A stretch of DNA of 30,989 nucleotides from DAOTTX01 sp034437515 (GTDB lineage: Bacteria > Chloroflexota > Anaerolineae > Aggregatilineales > Phototrophicaceae). Positions 6,781-15,423 of the stretch are shown piece after piece. Made by a program: the position numbers and the translations under genes. The notes beneath the pieces are model-generated. The model saw only the letters and a program-made list of their open reading frames with translations, ran no database searches and had not been told where the DNA came from. The stretch's first letter is position 1, and each line of letters opens with the position of its first letter. The stretch is from NCBI GenBank assembly GCA_034437515.1, contig DAOTTX010000276.1:1-30989 (forward strand), in the 5' to 3' direction.

Positions 6781-9168
6781 CTAGCCTTCGTAAGCCAGTA
6801 CCTCACGCAGCGTCAACCGGGATGCCCGCCGCGCCGGGAAGTAGCTGGAAAGCAGCGCCAGCACCAGCGCGACTACCAACCACAACCCCGCACCGAGGAA
6901 GTCGAAGCTGTAGGTCAGCGGGGCGTTGCTGAACGCATTGCCGACCCCGGCGCTCAATACTTGGCTGATCGGCACTGCCAGCAGCGACCCCAGCACCCAG
7001 CCGATGATGCCGACGATCAACGCCTCGATGACGAAGATGCCCAGCACTTGATAATCCGCCGCGCCGATGGAGCGCATCACGCCGATCTCGCGCATTCGTT
7101 CGATCACGTTGATGCTGGTTGTCCCGGCGATGCCCAGACCGCCGACCACCGCCAGCAACCCCGCCAGCGCCAGCAAACCGAATACCAGCGTGTTAAAGCG
7201 CAGGTCAAAGCTGCTTTCGAGCTGCGCGGTGGTTTGCGTCCCCTCGACCAGATACCCGGCCTCGTTGAAGGCATCATTGATGGCGTTGACCACCGAATTC
7301 TGGAATGCTTCGGTACTTTCTGCGGTGGTCAGGCGCAGGGTGCGCGTCTCACCACTTTCACCGATGACGTTGCTCAGGCCGGCATAGCTCGTCCACGCCT
7401 GATTTTCCAGGTTAAAGATCGCCCGTGCGATGCCGACGACTTCCCAGGTGGTCTGCTGACCCCGTAAGATGAACGTGATCTCGTCCCCGACGGCGATTTC
7501 GTCGCCGCTTGCCGTCACCAGATTGTCGTTGACGACCAGCGCATTGGTGTCACCCGCTTGCAGCCAACGTCCCTCTTTGATGATCGCATCGATGTAATCT
7601 GAGGTAGGCGGCAGACCAAACAGACCGATGTCGTCCGTTTCCTCGCCGGTTTCGAGCACATAGCGTCCGGTTGCCTCCGCCCAGGCTTGTACCTCCGTCA
7701 CCCCTTCGATGCTTTCCGCCGCCGCGACGATCTCATCCGCCGGGTAACGCTGCCCCAGATCAACCGCGACGTCGTAGTTATCGTAGGCCAGGGCCTCGTC
7801 GAGCGTGGCATAAAGCGAGTTGCGCACGGTGAACACCGTCGCAAAGATGGCTCCCGCAAGTGTCAGCGTGAGCAGGGTCAGCGTCAAGCGTCCACGCTGG
7901 CGGAAGGTGTTCCGAAACGACAGCAGCACCGGGCGTGGCAGGCCACGCAACTGCGACAGCAAACCGTCAATCAGCGAGTTCGCGTTGTTGTTGATGCCGC
8001 GTGCGTCCAGGGCTTGCCGTACACTTATCCGTGTGTTGCCGATCACCGGGATGAGCGCCGCCAGCACCGGCACCACCAACCCGATCACGATCTGTAGCGC
8101 GAACACCCACCAGGGCGCGGAAAAATCAGTGATCTTGTAGTTGCTCAGGTCGCCAATCGTCCCGGCGAGGCCGCGTGCGCCCAAAAACGAGAGCGGCAGG
8201 CCGATAAGCAGAGCGAACAGACCGAACGCCGCCGCCATGCCCAGGTACATCTGGATAATCTGCCCGGTGCGTGCGCCGACCGCTTTCATCACGCCGATCT
8301 GCTTGGTTTGCTGCGTGAGCAGTGCGGAGATAATGTTGACGATCAGGAAACCGCTGAGTAAGAACGTCAACGAGCCGATCACACCCAGCACCAGCAGCAA
8401 CGCCACCACAAAGACGTAACCGGGCGGTTCGCCGGGGGGCAGGGCGGTGACGGTAAAGACAATCGTCCCCTCGCTTTCCAGCGTATCGCGGATCATGTTG
8501 GCGACATCGGTCACATAGGCTTCGTCCTCGGCGTTTTCTGCCACCCGGAATTGCAACAGGTTAAAGCCATCTTCTTCGGTGATGGCGTTCATGGTCGCCA
8601 TTGAGATGTAGCCATACCCCGCGCCTAATACCGAGGCGGCGGGCTGGCTGAGGTCATAGGCTTCACCCGTCACAGGGAGTTCGACCGTCTCGCCGGTCGG
8701 CAGTTCGACCGTCAGCGTCTCGCCCACATCGGTTGAGAGCAGATCAAGCGCACTCCGCTCGATCAACACGTTTTCCTCAGCAGGGGGCCAGTCGCCACGC
8801 TCCGGTTGAATCAGGTTCAACCGCATATTTTCGTAATCCGGCACGGCGAACAACCGAATATCGGTAAACTCACCCTCGGCGGTCTGTACACGAGCGTCAT
8901 AGCTGCGGCGCACCTGCACTGCCTCGACTTCCGGCATGGCCTCGATCTGCTCCGCGACGCTTTCATCGAATGTCGCGGTAATCAGGCTGGCGCTCGCCGG
9001 GTCAACATCCTGCCATAAGTCCTGTACTTCACGGTTCAAAATCGCCGAGGTACCGCTGATAGAGCCGATGGCGAAGATACCCACCACAATCGACATCACC
9101 ACCAGCAGCGTCCGTGTTTTGTTGACTCTGAGATCACCCCAAATTTTACGCCAGCGGGGACTAAGCAC
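6781..9168 (-). CDS. ABC transporter permease, duplicated FtsX/MacB type
   Basis: 795 residues from a GTG at 9168. I chose this start because GGAGG lies six bases before it and the resulting 8-base overlap with the ATPase stop is typical of coupled ABC genes; the open frame extends further only as an overlap. The layout is one membrane segment (TLLVVMSIVVGIF), a MacB_PCD-like extracytoplasmic domain, three membrane segments of an FtsX domain, then a repeat of the pattern (LTLTLLTLTLAGAIF, second extracytoplasmic domain, three membrane segments), eight in all. It ends LREVLAYEG, a common ending of this family. Type VII (LolCE/MacB) permeases do not import through a channel; they couple ATPase work to extraction or extracytoplasmic movement of lipids, lipoproteins or peptides. 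Substrate unknown. Confidence 0.93.
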   Translation of the reverse strand: MLSPRWRKIWGDLRVNKTRTLLVVMSIVVGIFAIGSISGTSAILNREVQDLWQDVDPASASLITATFDESVAEQIEAMPEVEAVQVRRSYDARVQTAEGEFTDIRLFAVPDYENMRLNLIQPERGDWPPAEENVLIERSALDLLSTDVGETLTVELPTGETVELPVTGEAYDLSQPAASVLGAGYGYISMATMNAITEEDGFNLLQFRVAENAEDEAYVTDVANMIRDTLESEGTIVFTVTALPPGEPPGYVFVVALLLVLGVIGSLTFLLSGFLIVNIISALLTQQTKQIGVMKAVGARTGQIIQMYLGMAAAFGLFALLIGLPLSFLGARGLAGTIGDLSNYKITDFSAPWWVFALQIVIGLVVPVLAALIPVIGNTRISVRQALDARGINNNANSLIDGLLSQLRGLPRPVLLSFRNTFRQRGRLTLTLLTLTLAGAIFATVFTVRNSLYATLDEALAYDNYDVAVDLGQRYPADEIVAAAESIEGVTEVQAWAEATGRYVLETGEETDDIGLFGLPPTSDYIDAIIKEGRWLQAGDTNALVVNDNLVTASGDEIAVGDEITFILRGQQTTWEVVGIARAIFNLENQAWTSYAGLSNVIGESGETRTLRLTTAESTEAFQNSVVNAINDAFNEAGYLVEGTQTTAQLESSFDLRFNTLVFGLLALAGLLAVVGGLGIAGTTSINVIERMREIGVMRSIGAADYQVLGIFVIEALIVGIIGWVLGSLLAVPISQVLSAGVGNAFSNAPLTYSFDFLGAGLWLVVALVLALLSSYFPARRASRLTLREVLAYEG

Positions 9169-9901
9169 GGCTGGCCTCCAGCGAGGTTTCATCGCTGACC
9201 AGTTCTTCCGCGTCTTGGACGTGATGATCGTCGATGATCTCACCATCGCTGACAGTGATGGCACGGGTGACGCGGTTGGCGAGGTCGTTATCGTGCGTCA
9301 CCATGACGATGGTCTTGCCTTTGGCGATCAGGTCTTCAAACAACGCGAAGATATTTGCTGCCGTTTTGCTGTCAAGGTTGCCGGTCGGCTCATCTGCCAT
9401 CAGCACCGGTGGATCGTTCGCCAATGCGCGGGCAATCGCCACACGCTGCTGCTGCCCGCCGGAAAGGGTCGAGGGGATTTTATGCGCCTGATCTTTCAAC
9501 CCGACTTGATCGAGCAAATGCAGAGCGCGTTCCGGGCGTTCTTTGTTGCTGTAGACGTTGCAGAAGTCCATCGGCAGCATCACATTTTCGATGGCGGTTA
9601 GCGTGGGCAACAGTTGGAAGAATTGGAAGATCACGCCGAGGTTTTTGCCGCGCCACTGCGCCAGCTTGCCCTCTTTCATCCCGTTGAGCGTGGTGCCAGC
9701 GACGCTGACCTGGCCTTCGGTGGGGTAATCGATGCCGGTTATCATGTTAATCAGCGTGGTCTTGCCGCTGCCGGATTTACCAATGACGGCGACGAACTCG
9801 CCCTCGTCAAAGCTGAGGTCGATGCCTTTCAACGCGGGGAATTCACCTGCGGCGGTTTTATACACTTTATGCACATTTTGTAGCTCTATGAGTGAAGCCA
9901 T
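9161..9901 (-). CDS. ABC transporter ATPase, LolD/MacB-like
   Basis: 246 residues with Walker A GKSGSGKT (41-48), Q-loop region, signature LSGGQQQRVAIARAL, Walker B VLMADEPTGNLDS and H-loop VTHD, all intact. The ADEPTGNLD form is typical of the LolD/MacB/FtsE group, which works with FtsX-type permeases, matching the overlapping downstream gene. AGGAG precedes the ATG by 9 bases on the minus strand. The last 25 or so residues form an acidic tail (QDAEELVSDETSLEAS) beyond the usual end of LolD proteins. Confidence 0.95.
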   Translation of the reverse strand: MASLIELQNVHKVYKTAAGEFPALKGIDLSFDEGEFVAVIGKSGSGKTTLINMITGIDYPTEGQVSVAGTTLNGMKEGKLAQWRGKNLGVIFQFFQLLPTLTAIENVMLPMDFCNVYSNKERPERALHLLDQVGLKDQAHKIPSTLSGGQQQRVAIARALANDPPVLMADEPTGNLDSKTAANIFALFEDLIAKGKTIVMVTHDNDLANRVTRAITVSDGEIIDDHHVQDAEELVSDETSLEASRA

Positions 9902-10226
9902 CGTTCGCGCTCCTTTTGCGAGTTTTGCGATGTTTCGCCTACTCTAGCATAGGATTTTCGCAATCTACGCCGTAACTCATCTACTCATCAGTAAAGTCTA
10001 GGCACGCGCTCATTTAACGCGCCAGTAGATAAACAGAAGCGTGAGTAACCTGATCGAGATAACGTTAAGAGCCGAACATCACACTACCTGTGATAGCGTA
10101 TAATCGGATAATTTACCGGCACGCACCTGATCCGCCGATTCTGATGACCGGTCGTACTTCGTGTCCAACGCATTGACGGTACGGAGTGAGATTCCGGTGT
10201 TCCTGACGCTGTGAGCGTGTAAACGC
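9902..10226. other. 325-base spacer, little recognisable content
   Basis: It lies between the VOC gene and the ABC operon, both leftward. The only structure I see is an imperfect GC-rich hairpin at about 10001-10023, possibly ending VOC transcription, and a small ACGCT/AGCGT hairpin at about 10205-10217. No convincing promoter for the ABC operon could be fixed by eye. Confidence 0.45.
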
Positions 10227-10586
10227 CTATTGGAATGGCTGCCGAAAGATGATGCTGTTGCCGTCCGGGTCATAGATGCCGACCAGACGTCCGTCCTCGG
10301 TCTCGGCGATCTCGGCGATTTGCATACCGCCATGCGCTAACGCCGCGGTGAGGGTGGCGTCGAGGTCGTCCGTGCTGAAATAGAATTGTTGCCGGTTCTG
10401 CTTTGCTTCGACCTGGGCAACCTCGTTAGGACACAGTTGCATCGGTATCCCCGCGAGCTTGCCGTTGTAAAAGATGACGCCCATCATCGGCTCGTGACCA
10501 ATCAACTGCGCATCAAAAACCTCATTATAGAAGCTGACCATCCCAGCCATATTGGTCGTCGCCAATATGATTTGTTCCAATTTCAT
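10227..10586 (-). CDS. VOC-superfamily (glyoxalase/bleomycin-resistance fold) protein
   Basis: 119 residues, the usual length of a two-module VOC domain. It opens MKLEQIILATTNMAGMVSFYNEVF, typical of the first beta-alpha-beta module, and ends YDPDGNSIIFRQPF, the usual VOC ending. The Glu metal ligand normally found in the GNxIE strand is Ile here, and Gln5 stands where a His ligand is common, so metal-dependent catalysis is uncertain. An AAAGG ribosome binding site precedes the ATG. The gene is divergent from the ArsR-type regulator, and its promoter carries a palindrome, implying direct control. Many ArsR-linked VOC proteins act in detoxification; the substrate here is unknown. Confidence 0.85.
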   Translation of the reverse strand: MKLEQIILATTNMAGMVSFYNEVFDAQLIGHEPMMGVIFYNGKLAGIPMQLCPNEVAQVEAKQNRQQFYFSTDDLDATLTAALAHGGMQIAEIAETEDGRLVGIYDPDGNSIIFRQPFQ

Positions 10587-10618
10587 TGTTGAACGCCTTT
10601 TGCAGAGGGCATGTTACG

Positions 10619-10647
10619 AGCATATAAAACATTTGTTCAAATGTCAA
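10619..10647 (-). promoter_or_regulatory. Promoter of the VOC gene
   Basis: On the minus strand, TTGACA (10642-10647), a 17-base spacer and TATGCT (10619-10624). This is a near-consensus sigma70 promoter ending 32 bases before the VOC start codon. Confidence 0.8.
10629..10644. promoter_or_regulatory. Palindromic operator overlapping the VOC promoter
   Basis: ACATTTG-TT-CAAATGT, a perfect inverted repeat with a two-base centre, covers half of the -35 hexamer and most of the spacer of the VOC promoter. The sequence style recalls ArsR/SmtB operators (TGAACA/TGTTCA cores), fitting repression by the divergent regulator. Binding is inferred. Confidence 0.7.
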
Positions 10648-10661
10648 TTGGTTGCGTCACC

Positions 10662-10695
10662 TATGCAATTACCCAAAATTTTGGGTATTTGCATA
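10662..10695. promoter_or_regulatory. 34-base near-perfect palindrome between the divergent promoters
   Basis: Its core is TACCCAAAATTTTGGGTA and its outer arms are TATGCAA and TTGCATA. Only one base pair of the 17 is mismatched. It ends seven bases before the regulator's -35. The length suits binding of two dimers, or possibly a cruciform. Likely an operator for autoregulation. Confidence 0.7.
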
Positions 10696-10702
10696 TTGGT
10701 GC

Positions 10703-10731
10703 TTGACTCGTAGCCCGCAACGTGCTAAATT
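10703..10731 (+). promoter_or_regulatory. Promoter of the ArsR-type regulator gene
   Basis: TTGACT (10703-10708), a 17-base spacer and TAAATT (10726-10731), ending 42 bases before the start codon. Confidence 0.78.
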
Positions 10732-10773
10732 ATTCATATAACCCAACTAACCGGGTAAACGAAAGAAAGCGAA

Positions 10774-11862
10774 ATGACTGACCAAGAATTTATCTTCATT
10801 CCACAGACGACCACCATCGATTTTGGACTTATGACGGTGGAAAGCAATTTGAACAGCCTTGCACTGCTCAAACTCGCCGGGGAGTACTCCGGCCTGGGGC
10901 AGTGGGTCGAAACGACAGCGGAGGCGCTGTCCGAAGCGCGTTGGTTCAAGCACCGGTTGGTCAGTGATATATTGCTACCCGGTGTCGAATACGACGACTT
11001 CCCGTCGGATGTTCCGTCATACCTGCAACGGATCGCGGCGCAGTCACCGGAAGTAACATGCGACCGGATCATTGCGAACCTCGTCAGCACCTGTGCGTGG
11101 CACGGGGTCCAGGTCAAGGCTGAGACGTTGCTGAGTGATAAGTCGGTGTTCATTGAGAAGATCAACACCGCCTATGCGCCAAAATACGAGAAAAAAGGAC
11201 AAACGCTCGACCTCTCGATCTTCGAGGCCGCGTATCCACTGCTGCACGACGCCGAACAACTCCATGCGACCGTGTACGAGCACCTTAAGTATATGTGGGA
11301 AGCCCACCTGCAAGCGGAATGGCAGCGCAACCTTGATCTGCTAGAAGCGTGTGTCGCCGCTTACAAACAGCTCGACTATAGCGGGATGAGTGCCACAGAA
11401 GCGATCCGAGCGGTCACCGGGCGTGACCTGACCGTCAACTTCCCGGAACTTAAAGACGCTCGTGAATTGGTCTTTGTACCGTCGGCGCACATCGGGCCGT
11501 ATAACAGCTACTTCAAATCCGGTAAGAAGATGATTGTGATCTTCGGTGCGAAGATGCCCCAGGGCGCACAGACCGAGTCGCCGTTGTTGGACCGCTCCGA
11601 ACTCCTGGTGCAGCTTAACGCCCTGGCAGATGAAAATCGCTTGCAGATCCTCAAGTTGCTCTACCAGCACGAGGAACTGTTCGCCCAGGATATTATCAAC
11701 ATGCTCGGCCTCAGCCAGTCCAGCGCGTCACGACACCTACGCCAGCTTACCGCGACCGGCTGTGTGGTCGAACGCCGTAAGGACGTCGCCAAGTGCTATA
11801 CCTTAAATTTCCAGCGCATCGATGAAACCACTCGTGCGCTCAAGCATTACATACGCGGTTAA
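10774..11862 (+). CDS. Large ArsR-family transcriptional regulator with N-terminal sensor-like domain
   Basis: 362 residues, about three times a classical ArsR. The winged helix is at the C terminus (about 275-360): LNALADENRLQILKLL, then the helix-turn-helix AQDIINMLGLSQSSASRHLRQL and wing VVERRKDVAKCYTL. The first 270 residues are a mostly helical domain of the kind seen in long Chloroflexi/Actinobacteria ArsR proteins (DUF5937-like, from memory), probably for ligand sensing or dimerisation. No CxC metal-binding motif of the ArsR or SmtB type is seen, so the signal may not be a metal. It is divergent from the VOC gene across a region with two promoters and two palindromes, so it likely controls both. 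The ribosome binding site is weak (GAAAG). Confidence 0.88.
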   Translation: MTDQEFIFIPQTTTIDFGLMTVESNLNSLALLKLAGEYSGLGQWVETTAEALSEARWFKHRLVSDILLPGVEYDDFPSDVPSYLQRIAAQSPEVTCDRIIANLVSTCAWHGVQVKAETLLSDKSVFIEKINTAYAPKYEKKGQTLDLSIFEAAYPLLHDAEQLHATVYEHLKYMWEAHLQAEWQRNLDLLEACVAAYKQLDYSGMSATEAIRAVTGRDLTVNFPELKDARELVFVPSAHIGPYNSYFKSGKKMIVIFGAKMPQGAQTESPLLDRSELLVQLNALADENRLQILKLLYQHEELFAQDIINMLGLSQSSASRHLRQLTATGCVVERRKDVAKCYTLNFQRIDETTRALKHYIRG

Positions 11863-11878
11863 TCAGGAGAACATGACC

Positions 11879-12142
11879 ATGCATATGGATTACGAAAACA
11901 GCGTTCAGTTTGCCAAGCAACGCCAACAGCAACATCTACAGCACGCCGAACAATGGCGCACCGCCGCGACGAACAAAGGCAATCACCGGCAGCCGATTTA
12001 TGGGCCGATGCTCGCACAAACCGGCAAGCTCATGGTCAATCTGGGTAAGCGCCTGGTCGCACGCTACGACGAAGCACTCGAAGAGATCACACCACCGCTG
12101 CAAGACCCCTGTGCAGAAGAACCGAGTGGTTCCACCATCTGA
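11879..12142 (+). CDS. Small hypothetical protein downstream of the regulator
   Basis: 87 residues starting MHMDYEN. I chose the ATG at 11879 because AGGAG (11865-11869) is nine bases upstream; the ATG at 11873 would leave only three. The N-terminal half is Gln/His-rich and helical (FAKQRQQQHLQHAEQWR). The middle has GPMLAQTGKLMVNLGKRLVARYDEAL, an amphipathic helix that might touch a membrane. No family recognised. It starts 10 bases after the regulator stop, so it is almost certainly co-transcribed with it. Confidence 0.7.
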   Translation: MHMDYENSVQFAKQRQQQHLQHAEQWRTAATNKGNHRQPIYGPMLAQTGKLMVNLGKRLVARYDEALEEITPPLQDPCAEEPSGSTI

Positions 12143-12212
12143 GAGCGCATTTAAAAATCCCCATCCGGTTATCATGAACGTTGGACAAACTAATTAGAAT
12201 TGTCTGAATGTA

Positions 12213-12234
12213 GGGCAGGCCAGTGTGCCTGCCC
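12213..12234. repeat. GC-rich hairpin, possible dispersed palindromic repeat or terminator
   Basis: GGGCAGGC pairs perfectly with GCCTGCCC around loop CAGTGT, preceded by GTA. There is no T tract. The sequence resembles short palindromes scattered between genes in several Chloroflexota and cyanobacterial genomes (from memory). GC-rich sequence with further partial symmetry continues to about 12295. Confidence 0.5.
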
Positions 12235-12388
12235 AGGGCTTTCAATGGGCACGCAGATTGTAGCCGCCCGGTTTTGAAGCGGCGGCGGGCGATGCGTCGA
12301 AATCTCTAGCGCCGAACATCAGGGTGCGCAACCCTCCCCTCTTTTGTGTAGAATAGAAGGGTCAGCCTTAATCGGGGAGCAAAGACTC

Positions 12389-13831
12389 ATGATCTGGCAG
12401 CAGGGGCAGCAGGTCGGCCCGTATGAAATTGTCGAACAAATTGGCTCCGGCGGCATGGCGACCGTCTACCGAGCATATCAGCCCAAACTTGACCGTGACG
12501 TCGCGCTCAAAGTCATGCATCAGATGTACGCGCAGGACGACAACTTCCGCGCACGCTTCGAGCGTGAAGCACGGATCGTCGCCAGCCTCGATCACCCGGC
12601 AATCGTGCCCATCTACGACTTCGACGAACATAACCAACAACCCTATTTGGTCGTCAAGCTGATCGAAGGCCAAACACTCAAGCGGATGCTGCGCAAAGGC
12701 GCGTTAAAACCGGCACAGACCGTCATTATTATGCTGAAGATCGCCGATGCGCTGACCTATGCTCACGAGCGTGGGGTGCTGCACCGCGATGTCAAGCCCT
12801 CAAACATTCTCATCGACCCTGATGGACGCCCCTATCTGACAGATTTCGGGCTGGCGCGGCTCAAAGAAGCCGGCGAATCCACCCAGAGCGTAGACACGAT
12901 GCTCGGCACACCGCATTACGTCTCACCGGAACAGGCCAGCGGCAATACCGAACTCAGCAACCGCACGGATGTGTATTCCTTCGGTGTCGTGCTCTATGAG
13001 TTGACGACCGGGCGTGTGCCCTTCATGAACGAGACCACACTGGCGACCATCCACGATCATATTTATAGCCAACCATCCCCACCGCGGGAGGTCAAAGCGG
13101 ATATCCCGCCCGGTGTCGAGGTCGTGCTGCTCAGGGCACTTGCAAAAAATCCCGACGACCGTTACCCCACACCGAACGCACTGATGGAAGCGTATCAAGC
13201 GGCGATGGAGGGTAGCGTGATCACCGCACCGGCGGAACAGGTGACACCACGCACCGACGACGAGAGCGAGGTACGCAAGCGTGGCTTTGACTTCGGGTTG
13301 GCAGGTGTCAGCAGACCTGTAATCGCTGTGGGCAATGATGAATTTATCGAGCAGATTGATGCGAGAAGGGAAAAGAAGGACGACGACCCCACGCTGACCT
13401 CAGAAGAGCGCATCCGTCGCCGTGTCGAGAAGCGGATGAGCAAAGGCCGCGAGGCGCTGGGCGGTTTGTTCGGGAACTTGATGGCGTTCCTGTTCGTCAA
13501 CTTCGTGATCTTCAACGCCGGGGATTGGATCAACGCGATGATAAGCAACCAGAGGATCATCATGCCGGATTTTATCCTCTGGTTTACCTTCCTCGGTTGG
13601 GGGTTCGGGTTGATCGGGCATTTCTTCGATTACTGGAACAACTACGGCCCCGGTCGCTACCGGCGGCAGGCCCTCATCGACCGGGAAGTCGAGCGTGAGT
13701 ACCAGCGGCTGACTGGTGAACTTGCCCCCGCCAAGCGCAAGAACGACGCGCCCCCGGTAAGGCTCACCGGTGATGGTGAACTCAGCGAAAGTTTCATCGA
13801 AGAAACCAAACGCGAATCCAACCAATCATAG
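12389..13831 (+). CDS. Ser/Thr protein kinase with C-terminal 2TM module (kinase 1)
   Basis: 480 residues from the ATG at 12389, chosen because GGGGAG (12374-12379) precedes it by nine bases; the open frame extends to a TTG without support. The Hanks-type kinase domain (about 12-280) has GSGGMATVY (19-27), catalytic Lys41, HRDVKPSN with Asp134, DFG with Asp152, activation loop TQSVDTMLGTPHYVSPEQ and an Arg-containing helix near the end (DDRYPTPNAL). A charged linker leads to IRRRVEKRMSKGREAL and two membrane segments (FLFVNFVIFNAGDW and FILWFTFLGWGFGLIGHF), a 2TM domain. After this comes a basic helix and the tail RLTGDGELSESF (13760-13795), shared with the two other kinases here. All catalytic residues are intact. 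Kinase 2 starts 35 bases later, so they are likely co-transcribed. Confidence 0.95.
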   Translation: MIWQQGQQVGPYEIVEQIGSGGMATVYRAYQPKLDRDVALKVMHQMYAQDDNFRARFEREARIVASLDHPAIVPIYDFDEHNQQPYLVVKLIEGQTLKRMLRKGALKPAQTVIIMLKIADALTYAHERGVLHRDVKPSNILIDPDGRPYLTDFGLARLKEAGESTQSVDTMLGTPHYVSPEQASGNTELSNRTDVYSFGVVLYELTTGRVPFMNETTLATIHDHIYSQPSPPREVKADIPPGVEVVLLRALAKNPDDRYPTPNALMEAYQAAMEGSVITAPAEQVTPRTDDESEVRKRGFDFGLAGVSRPVIAVGNDEFIEQIDARREKKDDDPTLTSEERIRRRVEKRMSKGREALGGLFGNLMAFLFVNFVIFNAGDWINAMISNQRIIMPDFILWFTFLGWGFGLIGHFFDYWNNYGPGRYRRQALIDREVEREYQRLTGELAPAKRKNDAPPVRLTGDGELSESFIEETKRESNQS

Positions 13832-13866
13832 AGTACAATGACAAAGTCAGAGCATCGAGGGATTTT

Positions 13867-15423
13867 ATGTTAAGCAAGATCGGCCCCTATCAGGTCACCC
13901 GACAGATTGGCAAAGGGGGCATGGCGACGGTTTATCAAGCGCATCAGGCGAAATTAGATCGTCATGTTGCCGTCAAGGTCATGCACGAATTTTTCGTGCA
14001 AGATCAAGACTTCCTGACGCGGTTTGAACGTGAAGCACGCATCGTCGCCAGCCTCGACCATCCCAACATCGTGCCCATTTACGACTACGACGAGTTCGAC
14101 CATAAGCCTTATCTCGTCATGAAGCACATCGACGGCATGACACTTAAAGACCTGCTGCGGAAAACGACCCTGCGCACGGAAAGCATCTTACAACTGCTGA
14201 CTCCCATCGCCGATGCGCTGACTTATGCCCACGCCCAGGGTGTGCTGCACCGGGACGTTAAACCCTCGAATATTTTGATCGACCAGGAGGGCCACCCTTA
14301 CCTGACCGACTTTGGACTGGCACGCATGGTGGCGCAGGGTGAATCCACCATGAGCGCGGATACCATGCTCGGCACGCCGCATTACATCTCACCGGAGCAG
14401 GCTAAAGGTCTGACGAACCTCACCTCACGCACGGATGTGTATTCTTTTGGCATCGTGCTGTATGAGTTGGTGACCGGGCGGGTGCCGTTCATGGCGGATT
14501 CGTCGTTTGCCATCGTACACGAGCACATCTACAGTCCGCCGCCGTCGCCAAGTGAGATCAACCCGAAGATCACGCCAGAGGTCGAGGATGTGCTGCTCAA
14601 GGCGTTGGAGAAAAACCCCGACGACCGTTACGCCACCCCCAACGCGCTCATAGGTGACTATCAACGGGCGCTGCATGGTGCTCGTGTGGAAGCACGCCCG
14701 GTGCGACAGCAAACGAAAGCGCAGCGTGACGCACCACCGCCCAATCGCATCCCGGCACCGATGAACACTCACGATGAGGATGATAAGGATGAGGGCGTAT
14801 TTTCCGAGGTGAAGCATGACCTGCGCGAAGCCGGCGAAGAAGTCCGCGCCGCGTTTCGTGAGATCCGGCAGGCGTTCGGTGCGAACAACAATCGTAAAAT
14901 GCCGCGTCCCGGTGCCAAGTGGATGAACGACGGGCCGGAAGGCTCTGGGTTTTACACCGAGGACGACCTGCGCCAATACGAAAACGAAAACCTCGACGCA
15001 GATACGCGCATCCGTCGCCGGGTCGAGCGCAAGCTGAAGGCTCGGCGCGAACTCCGCGAGTATGTGACGATCTATATCACCGTCAATTTGCTGTTGTGGG
15101 TCATCTGGGCGGCGACCGGTGCAAGTGCTTTCCCCTGGCCTTTGATCGTCATGGGTAGTTGGGGTATCGGCATCGCCGGGAACTTCATAGAATACTATAA
15201 CAGGTATGGGCGGGGCTACGAACGCGAACGCGAAACCCTCGAACGCGAGGTCGAGCGGGAGCGCCGCCGCTTTTATGGGGAAGACAGTAAAGCCAAACGC
15301 AAGATCAAAAATGACGACGAAGCCGCCGGTTCGATACGCCTGACCGAAGACGGTGAACTCAGCGAGAGCTTCATCAACGAGATCACCGGGGAGGGGCAGC
15401 AAGAACGTGGCGGGTCGGTGTAA
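13867..15423 (+). CDS. Ser/Thr protein kinase with C-terminal 2TM module (kinase 2)
   Basis: 518 residues, close paralogue of kinase 1. Kinase motifs: GKGGMATVY (15-23), Lys37, HRDVKPSN with Asp130, DFG with Asp148, activation loop TMSADTMLGTPHYISPEQ. The linker after the kinase (about 280-370) is acidic and longer than in kinase 1, including a helix of the form VKHDLREAGEEVRAAFREI. Then come IRRRVERKLKARRELREY, two membrane segments (IYITVNLLLWVIWAATG and WPLIVMGSWGIGIAGNF), a strongly charged helix rich in Glu/Arg, and the tail RLTEDGELSESF (15337-15372). GAGG precedes the ATG. Active kinase expected; target unknown. Confidence 0.95.
   Translation: MLSKIGPYQVTRQIGKGGMATVYQAHQAKLDRHVAVKVMHEFFVQDQDFLTRFEREARIVASLDHPNIVPIYDYDEFDHKPYLVMKHIDGMTLKDLLRKTTLRTESILQLLTPIADALTYAHAQGVLHRDVKPSNILIDQEGHPYLTDFGLARMVAQGESTMSADTMLGTPHYISPEQAKGLTNLTSRTDVYSFGIVLYELVTGRVPFMADSSFAIVHEHIYSPPPSPSEINPKITPEVEDVLLKALEKNPDDRYATPNALIGDYQRALHGARVEARPVRQQTKAQRDAPPPNRIPAPMNTHDEDDKDEGVFSEVKHDLREAGEEVRAAFREIRQAFGANNNRKMPRPGAKWMNDGPEGSGFYTEDDLRQYENENLDADTRIRRRVERKLKARRELREYVTIYITVNLLLWVIWAATGASAFPWPLIVMGSWGIGIAGNFIEYYNRYGRGYERERETLEREVERERRRFYGEDSKAKRKIKNDDEAAGSIRLTEDGELSESFINEITGEGQQERGGSV

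Noticed and set aside
6721..7467. A plus-strand ORF starting in the spacer and entering the permease gene
   Set aside because: Its product is a Gln/His/Arg-rich translation of antisense DNA; the permease has eight membrane segments and conserved family features.
10079..10333. A minus-strand ORF in the spacer after the VOC gene
   Set aside because: It starts inside the VOC gene in another frame, has no ribosome binding site and its product has low-complexity Ser/Arg content.
14425..15402. A 325-codon minus-strand ORF inside kinase 2
   Set aside because: It is opposite a well-conserved kinase and its product has no domain pattern; long antisense frames are common in GC-rich genes.
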